From Pseudomonadota bacterium (GTDB lineage: Bacteria > Myxococcota > UBA9042 > PHBI01): a stretch of DNA of 22,654 nt. The notes below the pieces were generated by a model, which saw only the letters and a program-made list of their open reading frames with translations, had not been told where the DNA came from and ran no database searches. Each line of letters begins with the position of its first letter. The stretch's first letter is position 1. The stretch spans positions 1 through 22,654 of the forward strand of contig SYAK01000578.1 in the NCBI GenBank assembly GCA_005788935.1. The letters run 5' to 3'. Positions 7,634 to 15,423 of this stretch are shown piece after piece. A program made the position numbers and the translations under genes.

Positions 7634-8314
7634 TCAGCGGGCCGCGGCCTGTCGGGCGGCCGCGGCGCGGGCCTTGGCCTCCATGGCGGTCGTGCTGAGG
7701 GTGCGCGTCGCGTGGTTCGACCAGATGCGCTCGTCACTCCGGCAGTCGTAGGCGCGACAGACGATGGGACGGTCGGCCCAGATCGTGCAACGCCGGCGGT
7801 CGGCGTCGAAATAGACGCAGGTGCCAGCCTCGTTCGTCAGCAGGCGATAGGGAAACGCGACGTCCCACATGTACTTGCCCGAGGCAGCCTCCTCGGGGGT
7901 CAGCACGACGCTGAAGGAGGTGCAGCAGGCCGCCTCGCACTCCGCGTGGTGAGCTTCGCAGTCGAGCCCGGTCGGCTCCGGATAGCCCTCGAGCGGCTGG
8001 GTCATCCGCGGGCCGAGCCCCATCTGTGCGGTCCTGAGCTCCCCGAGCGCATGCTGCATCTGCGGATGGACCGCGTCGAGCTCCTCGCGGGTGACGAGGC
8101 CCTTGGACATCAGGACGTGCAGCACGGACTGTACGATCACGGCCTGCTCGAACTCGGCCTGCATCGCGCGCGCCTGCACCGAGTGGGCCATGTGGAGGCC
8201 GGCTCGGACGGCGTCACGCAACCCCTCGAAGGTGTTCTGCGGATGCGGGTTGTGCGCTGGCAGGGCGGGCGGGACGACGGGGTGATGCGCGTTGTCGGGC
8301 GTTGCGTCGGGCAT
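7634..8314 (-). CDS. YkgJ-family cysteine-cluster protein
   Basis: A 226-residue protein. Its C-terminal half has the pattern of the YkgJ/CxxxCC family, thought to bind zinc or an iron-sulfur cluster: C119, C126, C130 and C131, then C166, C176 and the hallmark PIVCRAYDC (C186, C191). The order and spacing are intact, so the metal site is probably functional, but the biochemical role of the family is not established. The N-terminal 110 residues are helical with histidine- and proline-rich ends and are an addition to the bare domain. There is no signal peptide, so it is cytoplasmic. The ATG at 8314 has no SD, but a -35/-10 pair ends five bases upstream, suggesting a leaderless mRNA. It is separated from the TPR gene on the same strand by about 130 bases, so it is probably transcribed alone. 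Confidence 0.88.
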   Translation of the reverse strand: MPDATPDNAHHPVVPPALPAHNPHPQNTFEGLRDAVRAGLHMAHSVQARAMQAEFEQAVIVQSVLHVLMSKGLVTREELDAVHPQMQHALGELRTAQMGLGPRMTQPLEGYPEPTGLDCEAHHAECEAACCTSFSVVLTPEEAASGKYMWDVAFPYRLLTNEAGTCVYFDADRRRCTIWADRPIVCRAYDCRSDERIWSNHATRTLSTTAMEAKARAAAARQAAAR

Positions 8315-8319
8315 GCCGC

Positions 8320-8349
8320 ATCGTCACGGCGGAGGGTCGCCCGTGTCAA
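8320..8349 (-). promoter_or_regulatory. Candidate leaderless promoter of the YkgJ-family gene
   Basis: On the minus strand a perfect TTGACA (8349-8344) is followed after 18 bases by GACGAT (8325-8320). The -10 box ends five bases before the ATG at 8314, so transcription should begin at or next to the start codon. Confidence 0.5.
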
Positions 8350-8371
8350 CCCGCCGGATCGGCGATGCAGC

Positions 8372-8399
8372 CTGCGAAGCCCCGATGCATGGCTCGCAG
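8372..8399 (-). terminator. Stem-loop between the TPR gene and the YkgJ gene
   Basis: CTGCGAAGCC (8372-8381) pairs with GGCTCGCAG (8391-8399), with one bulged base and a 9-base loop. It lies about 50 bases beyond the TPR stop codon. There is no U-tract, so a termination role is plausible but unproven. Confidence 0.35.
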
Positions 8400-8446
8400 C
8401 GTGGCCGGGGTCTCGGCACGCCCCGCGCCTCGCCCCGAAGCTCACG

Positions 8447-9379
8447 TCAGGGCTTGAGGCGCTGCAGGTTCTGGCGCGCGATGACGAGGTAGTCCTGTTC
8501 CGACGGCAGCTCGGCCGCGACCTCAAGGTAGCGTCCCCACATCTCGCTCGCGCGGGCCCCCTGCCCGAGATCCTCGAATGCGTAGGCGAGGTTGAACAAG
8601 GCCTGCGGGTAGCGCGGCCGGATCGCGAGGGCCTGCTCGTAAGCCTTGACCTCGCTCGCCGTGTCGCCACGCTTGTTGTGGCTGACCGCGAGGTTGTACC
8701 AGGCCTTGTAGTTGTCGGGCGCGATCTTCAGCGCCCGCTCGTAGGCCGCGCGCTCCTCGCCGAGGCGGGCCTCCCGAGCGGCCTTGTCCGTCTCGCGCTC
8801 CGCGATGCGACCCCAGGCGATGCCGAGGTTGTACCACGCGTCCGCGACCCCTTCGTCGATCGCGAGGGCTCGCGTGTACGCGTCGACCGCCTTTTGCAGC
8901 TGGCCGAGGCGTGCGAGCAGGATGCCCTGGTTGACGAGGGCATCGACCGAGTCGGGGGCGACCTGCGCGAGCCGCTCGTAGGTCCCGAGGGCGTCCTCGA
9001 GGAGATCCGCGTCCTCGTAGGCGATCGCGAGGTTGTAGAGGGCCTTCTCGTATCGGGCGTCGAGGGTGACGGCCTTCTGGTAGGCCTCGATCTCCTTTCG
9101 GTAGCGCGACAGCTTGCCGTAGGCGATGCCGAGGTTGTACCAGGCCTCCTTGTAGTCGGGCTTGGCTCGGACGCAGGCCTCAAGGCTCTCGACCGCCTTA
9201 TCGTACATGCGACCGCTGAAGTAGTCGCTGCCGAGCTTGAACAGCTCTTCCCAGTCGCTCGGGTCCGTCGCGGCCGCGGCGTCCTCGGCCCGGGCGAGGC
9301 CGACCGTGGAAGGCAGCGACACGAGGACGGGCAAGGCCGTCAGCAGGCGGGCGAGCGCGCGCGTCTTCAAGCTGATCAC
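8447..9379 (-). CDS. Secreted TPR-repeat protein
   Basis: A 310-residue protein from a GTG start at 9379, chosen because AAGGAG sits six bases upstream and the start opens a clean Sec signal peptide (basic ISLKTR, hydrophobic core, cleavage near ARA-ED at about residue 31). The mature part consists of about seven tandem TPR motifs, most with the repeated AWYNLGIAY/ALYNLAIAY signature; the fifth is stretched by a charged insertion (AERETDKAAREARLGEE). TPR superhelices bind peptides or proteins, so this is probably a periplasmic or outer-membrane-associated scaffold. There is no lipobox and no enzymatic domain. Its binding partner is unknown, and neither neighbour is an obvious client. Confidence 0.9.
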   Translation of the reverse strand: MISLKTRALARLLTALPVLVSLPSTVGLARAEDAAAATDPSDWEELFKLGSDYFSGRMYDKAVESLEACVRAKPDYKEAWYNLGIAYGKLSRYRKEIEAYQKAVTLDARYEKALYNLAIAYEDADLLEDALGTYERLAQVAPDSVDALVNQGILLARLGQLQKAVDAYTRALAIDEGVADAWYNLGIAWGRIAERETDKAAREARLGEERAAYERALKIAPDNYKAWYNLAVSHNKRGDTASEVKAYEQALAIRPRYPQALFNLAYAFEDLGQGARASEMWGRYLEVAAELPSEQDYLVIARQNLQRLKP

Positions 9380-9448
9380 CGCAGGCTCCTTGTCGGATGG
9401 CGACCGGGTCCGCGCCGGCCCGCAAAGGTCTCGGCACACGGAGGCGGA

Positions 9449-9476
9449 ACAATGGCGACGGATTCCGGAAAGTCAA
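9449..9476 (-). promoter_or_regulatory. Candidate promoter of the secreted TPR gene
   Basis: On the minus strand TTGACT (9476-9471; five of six) is followed after 16 bases by CATTGT (9454-9449). The leader to the GTG at 9379 would be about 60 bases. The rest of 9380-9643 holds only the inverted repeat at 9504-9528 and the SD of the divergent gene. Confidence 0.4.
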
Positions 9477-9503
9477 CGGCAACCCGCGTCGCGCGATTCC
9501 CGC

Positions 9504-9528
9504 CCTGTTCCGGTGAAGGCCGGACAGG
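9504..9528. repeat. Inverted repeat in a divergent intergenic region
   Basis: CCTGTTCCGG and CCGGACAGG flank a 6-base centre, with one unpaired T in the left arm. It lies upstream of the TPR promoter and also upstream of the gene at 9644, so it could be a shared operator. Confidence 0.35.
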
Positions 9529-9643
9529 CGCCCGGGAGGCCGGCTCGCCGACTTGACGACCGCGCCAGACGAGGGTCAAGTCAAGGCTCGGGCCGACCGC
9601 CTTCGCGAGCGCGCCCCGCCGCCTCACCGAACCCAGGACACGC

Positions 9644-9946
9644 ATGCAAGCCGAACACGAACGGACGCCCTCGCGCGTCGGCAAGTGGCTCCTCTACGGG
9701 CTCCACTGGCTCATCATCCTCAACTTCGTCGTCGAGATTGTCTACGCGAGCGCCATCGTCTTCTTCGTCCTCGCCCCCGAGCACACGAGCGGGCCGCTCT
9801 TCGGGGCGGCCGCGACGCTCCCCTTCGAGTTGGTCCACAAGCGTCGCCTCTACGCGCACGAGACCTGGATGGCGATCGGCGGCCTCGCGGTCTACCTCGC
9901 CATCACCGAGATCGGGCCGCGTCTGCGGCGCCACCGCGGCTTCTGA
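9644..9946 (+). CDS. Small inner-membrane protein of unknown function
   Basis: A 100-residue protein. A short charged N-terminus precedes a long hydrophobic segment at about 15-45, which may be one long or two close helices. A second membrane helix lies at about 74-91, and the end is basic (RLRRHRGF). The loop between them contains FELVHKRRLYAHE, which should face the cytoplasm if the positive-inside rule applies. I recognise no family. The ATG at 9644 has AGGA about six bases upstream. It is the only plus-strand gene in the first 16 kb and faces the FadL-type gene tail to tail, with only six bases between the stop codons. Coding bias is clear, with G/C-rich third positions, so I consider it real despite its size. 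Confidence 0.8.
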   Translation: MQAEHERTPSRVGKWLLYGLHWLIILNFVVEIVYASAIVFFVLAPEHTSGPLFGAAATLPFELVHKRRLYAHETWMAIGGLAVYLAITEIGPRLRRHRGF

Positions 9947-9952
9947 GCCCCG

Positions 9953-11338
9953 TCAGGGCGTCGTGGGCCAGAGCTGCTCGGCTGGCGCGGGCTGTTCAGC
10001 CGGGGCCGGCTCGGTTGGCGCAGGCTGTTCAGCCGGGGCCGACTCGGCAGGCGCGGGCTCCTCGGTGGGCGCGGGCGCTGTGGGCGCGGGCGCTGCGGAC
10101 ACGGGCTCGACACCTGGCTTGTGGCCGACGTCGAAGGACCACATGAAGTCGACGTAGACGCCGGTCATCGTGAGCTTGTAGTCGCCCGCGAAGCTGCACG
10201 CGACGCACTCGCCCGGCGGGCCGACCTCATCGACCGTCGTCGCGCCGCGGCGATGCGCGACCGCGACGTTGAACTTCCAGTCATCGCCGCCCTTCAGGCC
10301 GAAGCCGGCCGTGAAGGTCTGGGTCGGCGCGGGCGGGGTCCCGAAGGCGCTTGGGTACTTCTCCTGGGAGACCTGCGAGTCCCAGATGTAGCCGCCGCGG
10401 AAGAAGAGGCGCTCGTCGAGGTCGAACTCGGCGCCCGCCCGGACCGTGACTCCGTCCTGCCACGCGAAGATGTTGTTCACCGCGAGGGCGAGCGCGGGCT
10501 CGGTCACGAAGACCGCGCCGCGGTTCTGGCTCTGAAAGGCGTACTCGACGTCGAGGGCGAGCGCGAGGGGGTCGAGGTCCACGCGGGTCCCGAAGCCGAG
10601 CTTCGAGGGCAGGGTGAAATCGGTCTCGACGTAGCGTTCGGGTGTGATGAGGACGAGGCCCGCGTCGTCCGACATGGTCGTCGTGGTCTTGTTGCGGAAG
10701 ACCACCCCGAGCGACAGCTCCGGGATGGGGGCCCACTGCGCCCCGACTCGGAAGCCGCCGAGGTTCGTGCCAGACAGGTTGGCGTCGAAGTTCAGCAGCG
10801 AGTTCGTGAGCTTGCGGTCGAGGCTCGCCGAGATGATGCGCCAGCTGGCGCCGAGCGTCACGTGGCCAGGCAGGTTGAAGGCCACGGTCGGGGACAGCTC
10901 GAGGAAGCGGACCGTCGTGCTGTTGAAGATTTCACCCGGCGCGCCCGGCTTTTCGTAGGTGTAATCCGCACCCGCGGACGCCACCGGGTAGAAGGCGAGG
11001 CCGACCGCGACCCGCTCGTTGATGCGCCAGCTCGCGCCGAGCAGCGGGGCCACCGCGAAGATCGGATCCGAGGTCTGCTCGTCGAGCGTGTTGTCGGGGC
11101 GGCTCTGAATGGAGCCGGAGATGAGGGTCGCGTTGACCATCAGCGAGAGGCCCATCGAGCGCGCGAGCCCAGCGGGGTTGTGGAACATCGCGGACGGGTC
11201 GTCGACGTAGCCGATGGCGGTCCCGCCCATGCCCATGTGCTGGGCCGAGTACAGGATCGGCGTGTCGTAGCCGGCGGCGAGGGCCGAGCCGCCGGGCAGG
11301 AGCGCGGCGACGGTGACGAGCGGGAGACGCAGGCGCAT
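9953..11338 (-). CDS. OmpP1/FadL/TodX-family outer membrane porin
   Basis: A 461-residue outer-membrane beta-barrel. The start at 11338 has GGAGGT seven bases upstream and opens a signal peptide ending near ALAAG. The mature N-terminus carries the family hallmark MGMGGTAIGYVDDPSAMFHN followed by PAGLA, the hatch segment of FadL-type transporters for hydrophobic compounds. Alternating hydrophobic strands continue to about residue 402 (VYVDFMWSF), where a barrel would normally end. Instead, about 59 more residues follow, made of Pro/Ala/Glu repeats with an 11-residue period (AEQPAPTEPAP type), an unusual tail that would lie in the periplasm. Uptake of fatty acids or other hydrophobic molecules is the family expectation; the substrate is unknown. 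The upstream lipoprotein gene ends in a terminator, so this gene is probably mainly independent. Confidence 0.92.
   Translation of the reverse strand: MRLRLPLVTVAALLPGGSALAAGYDTPILYSAQHMGMGGTAIGYVDDPSAMFHNPAGLARSMGLSLMVNATLISGSIQSRPDNTLDEQTSDPIFAVAPLLGASWRINERVAVGLAFYPVASAGADYTYEKPGAPGEIFNSTTVRFLELSPTVAFNLPGHVTLGASWRIISASLDRKLTNSLLNFDANLSGTNLGGFRVGAQWAPIPELSLGVVFRNKTTTTMSDDAGLVLITPERYVETDFTLPSKLGFGTRVDLDPLALALDVEYAFQSQNRGAVFVTEPALALAVNNIFAWQDGVTVRAGAEFDLDERLFFRGGYIWDSQVSQEKYPSAFGTPPAPTQTFTAGFGLKGGDDWKFNVAVAHRRGATTVDEVGPPGECVACSFAGDYKLTMTGVYVDFMWSFDVGHKPGVEPVSAAPAPTAPAPTEEPAPAESAPAEQPAPTEPAPAEQPAPAEQLWPTTP
9990..10047. repeat. Imperfect 33-bp repeat encoding the porin's Pro/Ala/Glu tail
   Basis: A 25-base block is present at 9990-10014 and 10023-10047 with a single mismatch, one period being 33 bp (11 codons). 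It lies inside the coding region and encodes the low-complexity tail. Slippage or recombination could change tail length without breaking frame. Confidence 0.6.
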
Positions 11339-11385
11339 GGGACGGACCTCCGGTGGGGCAGGGGGGCGATCGCGACGGTACACGC

Positions 11386-11416
11386 AAAAAAGGGCGGGCT
11401 CCACCGGAACCCGCCC
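11386..11416 (-). terminator. Rho-independent terminator of the 11441-11965 lipoprotein gene
   Basis: On the minus strand a GGGCGGG/CCCGCCC stem (7 bp, with a further TCC/GGA pairing inside) is followed directly by six T residues (11391-11386). It begins about 24 bases beyond the TAA stop at 11441. This is the best intrinsic terminator in the window. Confidence 0.88.
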
Positions 11417-11440
11417 TCATTCGCCTGTGGCGACCGCGCC

Positions 11441-11965
11441 TTACTCGGCCGGGGCCGGGGCGGGCAGGCCGCTGCAGGTGTAGAAGCCGCTCACGCAGCC
11501 GTTGTCCGCGCGGCAGGTGACGCATGCGTCGCTCGCGGCGTCGACCGCGCAGGAGGCGAGGCAGTTCACGGCCGTGCAGCGCACCGAGCCGACGTAGCAG
11601 CCGCCGCAGTCGTCCGAGAGGACGAACGCGAACTTGGCGTCATCCTTGTAGGAGTCGTCCTTCATGCAGGTCTCGGCGGCGGTCGTGAAGCCGTCGATGT
11701 CGCCGCCGAGGGCCAGGTTGACGTTGTCGAGGCCGCAGGCGGTCGCCTTCGCGACGGGATCGTAGCTGGCGTTCTGGATGATCGCGAGGTCGGCCGCGTT
11801 CGTGCAAGCGCCACCAGCCACGTCGTCAGCGGGCGCGGCGGTGTCGGTCGTCGCCGTGACGTCGGGGGACGGGGTCGCCGTCGAGCTGTCGTCGTCGCAG
11901 GCCGCGAACGCGAAGGTGGAGGTCAGGGCGAGCGAAGTGAGGATGCGGGCGATGATGCGCGACAT
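11441..11965 (-). CDS. Cysteine-rich lipoprotein of unknown function
   Basis: A 174-residue protein. I chose the ATG at 11965 because AAGGA lies about ten bases upstream and it opens a lipoprotein signal peptide with lipobox FAAC; C23 would be lipidated. An Asp-Asp-Asp sequence follows the cysteine. A Ser/Thr/Ala/Pro-rich linker (about 27-50) leads to a compact domain with 12 further cysteines, including DDCGGC, NCLASC and DACVTC pairs, so disulfide stabilisation is likely. The end is APAPAE. I do not recognise the domain. It resembles the lipoprotein at 2328 only in being cysteine-rich. Its transcript should stop at the terminator 11386-11416, before the FadL-type gene. A 13-bp palindrome lies upstream at 12098-12110. 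Confidence 0.87.
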   Translation of the reverse strand: MSRIIARILTSLALTSTFAFAACDDDSSTATPSPDVTATTDTAAPADDVAGGACTNAADLAIIQNASYDPVAKATACGLDNVNLALGGDIDGFTTAAETCMKDDSYKDDAKFAFVLSDDCGGCYVGSVRCTAVNCLASCAVDAASDACVTCRADNGCVSGFYTCSGLPAPAPAE

Positions 11966-12097
11966 GGGGCGGCTGTCCTTGAGGGGGTGTCTCGTTCCGT
12001 GTGCGGCGCGTGAGGCGGCCGTCACATCCGCGACACGATGGAGAAGCCACCGAAGCGACGCAAGAAATTTCACCAGCCACGCACGCCGGGGTGGGTC

Positions 12098-12110
12098 TGA
12101 TGGACCATCA
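12098..12110. repeat. 13-bp perfect palindrome TGATGGaCCATCA
   Basis: Two 6-base arms flank a single central base. It overlaps the stop codon of the hydrolase gene and lies 35 bases upstream of a possible -35 box (12058-12063) of the lipoprotein gene. It could be an operator; it is too short and lacks a U-tract for a terminator. Confidence 0.35.
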
Positions 12111-13130
12111 CGGCGTGGCGGCCCCCCGGAAGTAGCCTCCGAACGCAGCGAGGAGTGGCGGACCGTGCGTGAAGAGCGCGCTGAGTGGCAGCCGCGTGTC
12201 GCCATGCCCAAGCAGCGGGGTGACGCACAGCCGGACGCGGCCAGGCTGATCTTGCAGGCGCCCCGCGAGGCTGCGAGACTGCTCCGCCGGTATCACCGGG
12301 TCCGAGTCGCCGTGGACGAGCGTCACGGCGGCTTCGAGGCCGTCGAGCTGTCCGATCGGTTCGATCGCGGGGAAGAGGTCTGGTTCGTTGAGGTTCAGGT
12401 TCCGGGCGAAGGCCTCTGCGTTCCCGCGCCCGAGCACGAGGGCCCTCACCTCGTCACGCAAGGTCGGTTCGAGGTGACTCGCCTCGATGGCTGGTGTGAG
12501 GGCTGTCTCAAGGTCGAAGGGCTGCGCGTGGAAGTTCGCGATGGTCGCGACCCGGAGGATCTCCCGGACGAGCGGCAGCGGAACCCCGAGCCCGGCCTCG
12601 ATGAAGTTTTCGAGAATGACGAAGCGGGCATACGGATCGGGGAGACCATCTCCCAGCACCGAGGGCAACAAGGAACGCAGGCGCGCCCAGCCGCCGATGG
12701 CACACACCGCGCGCACCGCCCGCCTCGCCTCGGGCCTCGCGGCAGCGGCCACCGCGAGGCCTGCCGACAGGCTCACGGCGAAGAGGCTGACGCCGTCCCC
12801 GCCCGCGACGCTTCGGTCGATTTCCCGAGCCGCGAGCGCGATTTCGTCGATCTGCTCGGGTCCGATCCGCAGCGCCGCGATGCTGCGGAAGCGTGGCGAC
12901 ACCACGGTGAACCCGGCGGCCGCGAGCGCCGAGAGGGCCTTCGTCCAGCGGACATCGGTCTCGGCGCGCGGCGACATGCCGTGGATCGCGAGGATGACGC
13001 CGCGACTGGCGGCCCGCGGTTTCACCATGACACCGCAAAGGTCCGCAGGTCCGTCCCAGGGGACAGGGGCAGGTCCGCCCGAGCCCCGCAGCGCCTGGAC
13101 GAAACGCCACGCCGAGATCAGGTTGCGCAT
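12108..13130 (-). CDS. Alpha/beta hydrolase
   Basis: A 340-residue cytoplasmic alpha/beta hydrolase. Visible elements are an oxyanion-side HGMSP motif (50-54), a nucleophile elbow SLSAG with S122, a probable acid in HGDSDPVIP (D277) and a catalytic histidine in LLGHGD (H309). The cap region, about 150-260, is long and helical. The substrate cannot be told; esterases, lipases and acyl hydrolases share this layout. The ATG at 13130 has GAGGT four to five bases upstream and lies six bases after the stop of the acetyltransferase-like gene, so the two are cotranscribed. The pairing could mean deacylation and acyl transfer on related substrates, but that is inference. Confidence 0.87.
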   Translation of the reverse strand: MRNLISAWRFVQALRGSGGPAPVPWDGPADLCGVMVKPRAASRGVILAIHGMSPRAETDVRWTKALSALAAAGFTVVSPRFRSIAALRIGPEQIDEIALAAREIDRSVAGGDGVSLFAVSLSAGLAVAAAARPEARRAVRAVCAIGGWARLRSLLPSVLGDGLPDPYARFVILENFIEAGLGVPLPLVREILRVATIANFHAQPFDLETALTPAIEASHLEPTLRDEVRALVLGRGNAEAFARNLNLNEPDLFPAIEPIGQLDGLEAAVTLVHGDSDPVIPAEQSRSLAGRLQDQPGRVRLCVTPLLGHGDTRLPLSALFTHGPPLLAAFGGYFRGAATP

Positions 13131-13136
13131 GGGACC

Positions 13137-13979
13137 TCAGGTCCCGCGGACCCGGGCCGCGGCTTCGATGCGGGCCGGGGCCGGGGTGGACGGGACGAAT
13201 CGCGGCTTGAGACCGAGCGTCCGCTTCACGAGGTGGCGCAGCGCGCCGATGGCGCTCATCGTCCCGACTTGCACCACTTCGTCGCCCCGCGTGAAGTCCA
13301 TGCGGTCGCTGTACCACGTATTCAGGTGCGTATTTCGGTGGTGATAGCGCTGGTCAGCCTCGCGTTTCTCGAACACCGTGCCGGGGACCGAGCCGCGCAT
13401 CACAAAGGTCGCCGGGTCGAACTCGGCGGCCGCGTCGATGGCGACCGGCTCGCGGAAGTGGGTCGAGATGGCCTCGGCGATCCGGACATGCTCGGGGCTC
13501 GGGGCCTTCGCGCGAAACGGGGACGGGTGAACGTCGTCGAAGTGCAGCGCGACGTTGCCGAGGCTCGACAGCACGCAGGCGACGTTCGAGACCCAGACCC
13601 GCCCGAGCGGCTTCGCCTGCAGCACGTAGGTGAGGCAGGTGCGCGCGAGGAGGCGGTGGGTGAGGCCCGCCGACCGATCTTCGGGTCGCACGCAGGTCAG
13701 GCCGAGGTGGAAGACGTCTCCGATCCCCTCGACCGGCAACAGGACGCAGGTCGAGAAGGCGGCCAGATCGCCGTCGGGGCGGCGGGCGATGCCGATGACG
13801 GCCCGCTCGAGGTCTTCCTTCCGGCCCGACAGCGCCTGGTAGTTCGGGGCCTCGGCCTCGAAGCTGGCCGCGGCGCAGGCACGGAGCTCGTCGACGAGGG
13901 CTCGCAGCCGGGCTGCCGAGTGGGTACGGCCGGGGCGGATGAGGACTTCGAGCGAGTGGCCAAGCTTGTCGCGACTCAT
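13137..13979 (-). CDS. GNAT-like acyltransferase
   Basis: A 280-residue protein resembling GNAT acyl-CoA transferases. The clearest feature is the acetyl-CoA-binding segment at about 89-112 (VFHLGLTCVRPEDRSAGLTH then RLL), where a beta strand leads into R/Q-x-x-G-x type residues and a helix. Residues 57-85 form the preceding strands (GIARRPDGDLAAFSTCVLLP). The second half, about 140-260, is not typical of small GNATs and may be a substrate domain; it includes histidine-rich RYHHRNTHLN. The start at 13979 has GGAG five bases upstream; in-frame ATGs further upstream lack good SD sites. It is first in a two-gene operon with the alpha/beta hydrolase. The substrate is unknown, and the family call is moderately sure. 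Confidence 0.75.
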   Translation of the reverse strand: MSRDKLGHSLEVLIRPGRTHSAARLRALVDELRACAAASFEAEAPNYQALSGRKEDLERAVIGIARRPDGDLAAFSTCVLLPVEGIGDVFHLGLTCVRPEDRSAGLTHRLLARTCLTYVLQAKPLGRVWVSNVACVLSSLGNVALHFDDVHPSPFRAKAPSPEHVRIAEAISTHFREPVAIDAAAEFDPATFVMRGSVPGTVFEKREADQRYHHRNTHLNTWYSDRMDFTRGDEVVQVGTMSAIGALRHLVKRTLGLKPRFVPSTPAPARIEAAARVRGT

Positions 13980-14182
13980 GGTCTCTCCGGATGGGGACAT
14001 GGTTGAAGGCGTGCGGGTCGGCGTGGATGTCATGCGATTCAGGATGTTCGGGGTGCGCCCATCCTCAGTCCGAGGGCGCCGCGAGGGGACCTGCACGGCG
14101 CGGAGTTGGCCTGCGTCGGGAGGCAGGCAGCCCACGGATTTGAAACAAGGTCGAAGCCTTCCGGTGGCGGTGTCGCAACGCC

Positions 14183-15415
14183 TCAGACCGCCGCGGCGAC
14201 GCTTCGCGAACCCGTCCCGGAGCGGCGGTCGGGGATCGGCAGGTCACGCCGATGCATCGCCGTGAATGCTGCCAGTGCGAGCCAGAGCAGGGCGAGGTGG
14301 GCGAACATCGCGTTGCCACCGAAGGCCTCGAAGATGGCGCTCGAGACAGGAGGGCCGAGCAGCATGCCGAGCGCCAGGAAGCCGTTGTAGGCCGCGTTGG
14401 CGCGCGCGTGATCGGCCGGTGCGACCATGAGGCCGAGGGCTGCGAGTGCCAGGGGCGCGGTGGTCGCGAAGGTCGCGCCAGCGACGAAGACGAGCCCGCA
14501 GACGGCCCGGAATGGACCGGTGAAGGGCAGGGCGCATACGGCGAGCGCGCCGATGAGGGCGAGGGTCTGGATGACACGCAGGTGGCCGACGCGGTCGCCG
14601 AGGCGCGCGAGGACGCTCGTGAAGGCGAGCATTCCGGCCGCGAACCAGGCCGTCACCTGAACGGTGTCCTCCGGGGCGACGGCCCGCTCGTCCGCAAGCC
14701 AGATCGGGATGAAGAGCACCACGGAGATTTGAAAGTAGCCGTATGCAAAGGACGCGAAGCACGACGTGCGCGTCTTGCGCAGGAGGGTTCGCCATGGGGT
14801 GGGGACGCTCGGGGCCCCGTCGTCATGGGGGGAGTCTGCGTCGGCTGTGTCGCGGTCGCCGCGCAGGGCGAGGGCGACCACCATGGCGGCGGCGGCTGCG
14901 ATCCAGGCCGCGACGAGGTAGGTGCCCGCAAGCGGAATCCAGTGAAGGAGCCCCTCTGACAGGAGTGGCCCTAGCGCGTATCCGAGCCCGACAGCCAGAC
15001 TGTAGAGGCTCATGCCGAGGCCCTTGACCTCGCGCCGCGTGCGCGCGAGCAGCAGGACCTCACCGCTCACCCAGATCCCGGCCGAAGCGGCACCGTCGAG
15101 AAAACGGGCGCAGCCGAACAGGAATCCGTCGGGCGGAAGCAGCGAGAACGCGCCGATCGCCACCGCGTAGAGCGCCATGGATGTCGCGAGGACGGTCTTG
15201 CCGCCGAGGCGGCGGACGCCGATTCCCGCGAGCGGCGCCCCGCCGATGACGCCGACCGCGAAGGCGGTGGCGAGCCAGCCGATTTCGCGCTTCGAGAAGC
15301 CGAGGCCGGTCAGATAGACGCCAACGCTCGCGATCGCAAGGCCGCAGGCGGTCCCGAGGACGAGGGTGGATAGGTAGATCGCCCAAAGATTCCGGTCACC
15401 GAGCCGCTCGAACAT
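14183..15415 (-). CDS. MFS transporter
   Basis: A 410-residue major facilitator superfamily permease with about 12 hydrophobic segments in two groups of six. The central cytoplasmic loop (about 190-220) is charged and acidic (RGDRDTADADSPHDDG). A motif-A-like element, GIGVRRLGGK, follows the second helix, and its counterpart in the second half is LARLGDRVGH. The inner-membrane protein probably exports a small molecule by proton antiport; the substrate is unknown. The ATG at 15415 has GGAGG five bases upstream. An inverted repeat (15424-15438) overlaps the edge of this SD, a possible control site. It is apparently monocistronic, with about 200 bases to the acetyltransferase-like gene and 130 bases from the CobW gene. 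Confidence 0.92.
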   Translation of the reverse strand: MFERLGDRNLWAIYLSTLVLGTACGLAIASVGVYLTGLGFSKREIGWLATAFAVGVIGGAPLAGIGVRRLGGKTVLATSMALYAVAIGAFSLLPPDGFLFGCARFLDGAASAGIWVSGEVLLLARTRREVKGLGMSLYSLAVGLGYALGPLLSEGLLHWIPLAGTYLVAAWIAAAAAMVVALALRGDRDTADADSPHDDGAPSVPTPWRTLLRKTRTSCFASFAYGYFQISVVLFIPIWLADERAVAPEDTVQVTAWFAAGMLAFTSVLARLGDRVGHLRVIQTLALIGALAVCALPFTGPFRAVCGLVFVAGATFATTAPLALAALGLMVAPADHARANAAYNGFLALGMLLGPPVSSAIFEAFGGNAMFAHLALLWLALAAFTAMHRRDLPIPDRRSGTGSRSVAAAV

Positions 15416-15423
15416 GACGCCCT

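Noticed and set aside
7629..7636. TGACGTCA palindrome
   Set aside because: An 8-base palindrome that includes the YkgJ stop codon; expected by chance in this composition.
6091..7737. 548-codon alternative minus-strand frame
   Set aside because: It overlaps the SNF2 N-terminus and partner gene in another frame and has arginine/serine-rich composition typical of out-of-frame high-GC translation.
7622..9556. 644-codon plus-strand open frame
   Set aside because: It spans two well-supported minus-strand genes (YkgJ family and TPR) and the gap between them; no start signal or recognisable domain.
9944..9955. Terminator between the small membrane protein and porin genes
   Set aside because: The stops are six bases apart and no hairpin is visible in the gap.
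10121..14006. Overlapping long plus-strand frames
   Set aside because: They lie antisense to the porin, lipoprotein, hydrolase and acetyltransferase-like genes, all supported by motifs, SD sites and signal peptides.
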